From positions 1 through 29,899 of the forward strand of contig JAIPMN010000846.1 in the NCBI GenBank assembly GCA_020650975.1: 29,899 bases of DNA. The letters are read 5' to 3'. This document shows positions 28,301 through 29,899 of this stretch, one piece after another (within the stretch, counting starts at the first letter, position 1; every line of letters begins with the position of its first letter). The DNA comes from Apostichopus californicus. Taxonomy: Eukaryota; Echinodermata; Holothuroidea; Aspidochirotida; Stichopodidae. Made by a program: the position numbers and the translations under genes. The notes beneath the pieces were generated by a model that was given only the letters and a program-made list of their open reading frames with translations, had not been told where the DNA came from and did no database searches.

Positions 28301-29376
28301 CAAACTTTAAGATCTTGACATCAACTCAGAATTATTGAGAAGACAGTTGCATTTTTAGTTGATTCATGGAGTTTTCAAGTTAACTTTAACATCATTTAGA
28401 CTCCATGAATGATAACTTTTCACAACCTCAGCTGTAATTTGTTTAAAATCCCTCTTTAAGCAATTAAAGTAGTCTTTCAGAGTTGTAATATATTTTTAAA
28501 ATTAGGTAACTATCTTGACAACAGAATTAGAGCTAGAAACATTACTAGCTCTCAATTGTTTCTTTTGTTTTTCTTGGACTGTAACATTAATTAAAGAAAA
28601 AAGCTAAAATTCTACCTTAAGTCATCTTTGAAATTACTGTAATACTGTGTACTACTATGTTGGGTAAACTTCATTCATGCCTCTCGCTTCTCGTTAAGAA
28701 TGTTGGGATAAGTCTTTCTCATGTTGTGTCATGTATAAATTCAAGAGAGAGAGAGAGGAGGGATGCTCTTAGTTCCAAGGTTAAAACTAAATTATTCTTT
28801 CCATTTCAAAAGCCTCACCTTTGGGTGGTTTAATGAGGAGTTTTAGGAATGTGACCATAGTGTCGACTTAAGGGTGTATAGACAATGTTACCAGATCATT
28901 GAAGGCACTATAGATTGAGAGTGCTAAGGTTTAGAGGAGACAGGTAAAGCTGTTAGCTTTTAAAAGTATTCAAACACAATGAAGTTTTGGGATTTCTGTA
29001 AATACTATATTCCTGATGGTCTGAAGCTTTGCAATGCCAACAACGGTCCTCAACACCCAACATATATCCCTGATCCACTGTTTCCCTTCTTCTGAGGTGT
29101 CTCACCCCCCCCCCCCCCTTCAATTGACAGCAAAATCATGCACAATTTTCAGAGTAGATGAAGGATGACTACTGTACTGTACCTTTTTTTTACCCTAATT
29201 GTGACAATTTTTAAGTATCTTCTTTTTCTATTTATTCCAGTTTCCTCCTCAACTCTTGAAACTTGTGAAGAATCTACGCACCTTGGATCTGTCGCATAAT
29301 AAAATAGCTCATCTTCCGGATGGGATACGGAACTTTGAACAGATTAAGAGTTTTTCAGCGGATCACAACAGATTGA
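22262..29376 (+). CDS. LRRC57: Leucine-rich repeat-containing protein 57, 5' part
   Basis: Two coding exons, 22262-22342 and 29241-29376, joined in frame across a 6.9-kb intron; the gene continues past the window. The N-terminus MGNSIKPHLERAEKSGVCQL matches the vertebrate LRRC57 start, and Gly2 in MGNS makes N-myristoylation plausible although position 6 is Lys rather than the preferred Ser/Thr. Exon 2 encodes FPPQLLKLVKNLRTLDLSHN and the first LRR units with LxxLxLxxNxIxxLP spacing, ending in SADHNRLS with the last codon split. About 72 of roughly 240 expected residues are present. The molecular role of the family is largely unknown. It is divergent from NTPCR. Confidence 0.9.
25778..26078. 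mobile_element. Fold-back / MITE-like element in LRRC57 intron
   Basis: The left end ATTAAAGACTCGC (25778-25790) is mirrored at the right: reading back from 26078 gives ATTAAAGGGTGTGAAGACTC, the same sequence with six extra bases. The interior is GC-richer than its surroundings and contains repeats of CTGTTTGTAC plus AGCTGGACCTGAG and the inverted CTCAGGTC. There is no coding capacity. This fits a non-autonomous dispersed element. Confidence 0.5.
26877..26960 (+). mobile_element. Possible hAT-type terminal fragment
   Basis: CAGTGCCGGATTTAGGGCGG at 26877-26896, followed by GGCCCCTGC, resembles the CAGTG-starting ends of hAT-related non-autonomous elements. No matching opposite end was found downstream, so it would be a truncated copy. 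The right limit given is a guess. Confidence 0.25.
29241..29376 (+). CDS. LRRC57: LRRC57 second coding exon (LRR)
   Basis: Forty-five codons plus one base. LRTLDLSHNKIAHLPDGI and FEQIKSFSADHNRLS are consecutive LRR units of about 23 residues. Acceptor TTTATTCCAG, donor TTGA|GTAAGT. Confidence 0.92.
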
Positions 29377-29899
29377 GTAAGTTGATGCACAGATGTATCT
29401 AGTCCTTTCTAGTTGATGCACGGATGTATTTAGTCGTAACTAGTGATAGCGCTGTGGTCAAATGGAAAGGAAACTGGCTTGGGTTGGGGGGACCTGTGAG
29501 GTACTGTAATTTGTAAATAGAGTTGTATGTAAATGTGCAACACTGCTTTGGCTCTGGAGCAACAGCTTGAACTGTGCACACTTAAGTGTGTGGTTGTGAC
29601 AAGTTACCTGTGGTCAACTGTTGTAAAACTGTTGATAGCTCCCGAAAGGTTGATTTTATTCAAAGTATACATATTTTCTTCACTCATCTCTTAGTAGAAT
29701 GTCAAAGAGCACGTTTTGAGCCTAAATAGCAATGTGTTCTGAGTCTGCATTGCCAGGACAAATCTACAGCTAGGGATTGAGCTACAGCCTAATAAACATG
29801 CAGTGGCAAGTCTTCAGTATAAATAGGAAGATTCTAGAGAAGACACAGAATCTGCATATAACAGACTAGGCAATGGTTAAAGTAACAGTGGGGCAGTTT
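29377..29899 (+). other. Start of LRRC57 intron 2
   Basis: Intronic to the window edge. A 31-base tandem duplication (29380-29410 and 29411-29441, each starting AGTTGATGCAC) begins inside the splice donor. A tRNA-like stretch, GTGGTCAAATGGAAAGGAAA at about 29454, may be a SINE head. No further LRRC57 exon was found. Confidence 0.55.
29380..29441. repeat. 31-bp tandem duplication beside LRRC57 donor
   Basis: Two adjacent 31-base units, AGTTGATGCACAGATGTATC... and AGTTGATGCACGGATGTATT..., differ at only a few positions. They begin three bases after the donor GT. Confidence 0.8.

Larger units (their letters stand above)
22343..29240 (+). other. LRRC57 intron 1 (6.9 kb)
   Basis: AT-rich intron (GTAAGT...TTCCAG) without a recognised extra exon. 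It contains G/C homopolymer runs (22802-22816, 24917-24926, 29105-29118), a MITE-like element at 25778-26078, a possible hAT-type terminus at 26877 and a pair of related words at 27153 and 27470. The remainder shows no gene on either strand. Confidence 0.7.

Noticed and set aside
29449-29500. tRNA-like sequence
   Set aside because: Only an A-box-like stretch is convincing; no cloverleaf or acceptor stem could be folded, so no tRNA gene is called.

Overview
The window is animal nuclear DNA: AT-rich, with short exons separated by long introns that have GT...AG ends, and with many degraded interspersed repeats. Protein matches, plus a short-chain collagen C4-like remnant of a kind I know from echinoderms and other marine invertebrates, suggest an invertebrate deuterostome, probably an echinoderm (a sea cucumber is plausible). 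The species is inference; the genes are read directly from the translation.

Layout. (1) 445-1523, + strand: a decayed gene for a short-chain collagen C4-like protein, with one intact Gly-X-Y exon and a C-terminal domain broken by a stop, frame changes and an inserted hairpin repeat. (2) 3578-14074, + strand: a complete 12-exon gene for serine/threonine protein phosphatase 5 (PPP5C), 497 codons, all catalytic residues present. Its sixth intron has minor-spliceosome (U12-type) signals. (3) 17360-19999, - strand: a complete five-exon gene for the THEP1-type nucleoside-triphosphatase NTPCR; only the 3' end of its second exon is uncertain. (4) 22262-29376 and beyond, + strand: the first two coding exons of LRRC57, separated by a 6.9-kb intron; the gene runs off the right edge.

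PPP5C and NTPCR converge on about 3.3 kb of shared 3' flank. NTPCR and LRRC57 are head to head across about 2.3 kb. The three intact genes have no known shared pathway: PPP5C is an Hsp90-associated phosphatase, NTPCR a soluble NTPase and LRRC57 a small leucine-rich-repeat protein. Their linkage looks like ordinary genome neighbourhood.

Non-coding structure includes a 63-bp minisatellite in PPP5C intron 2, a 300-bp-class tandem array in PPP5C intron 10, two MITE-like elements with inverted ends (20633-20900 and 25778-26078), a two-copy hairpin repeat, and clusters of GTTAG/CCTAGG-type motifs near the PPP5C and NTPCR start codons. I found no CRISPR array, rRNA gene or convincing tRNA gene, and no clearly new multi-gene system. 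The best points for follow-up are the U12-type intron, the collagen pseudogene with its hairpin, and the small inverted-repeat elements.
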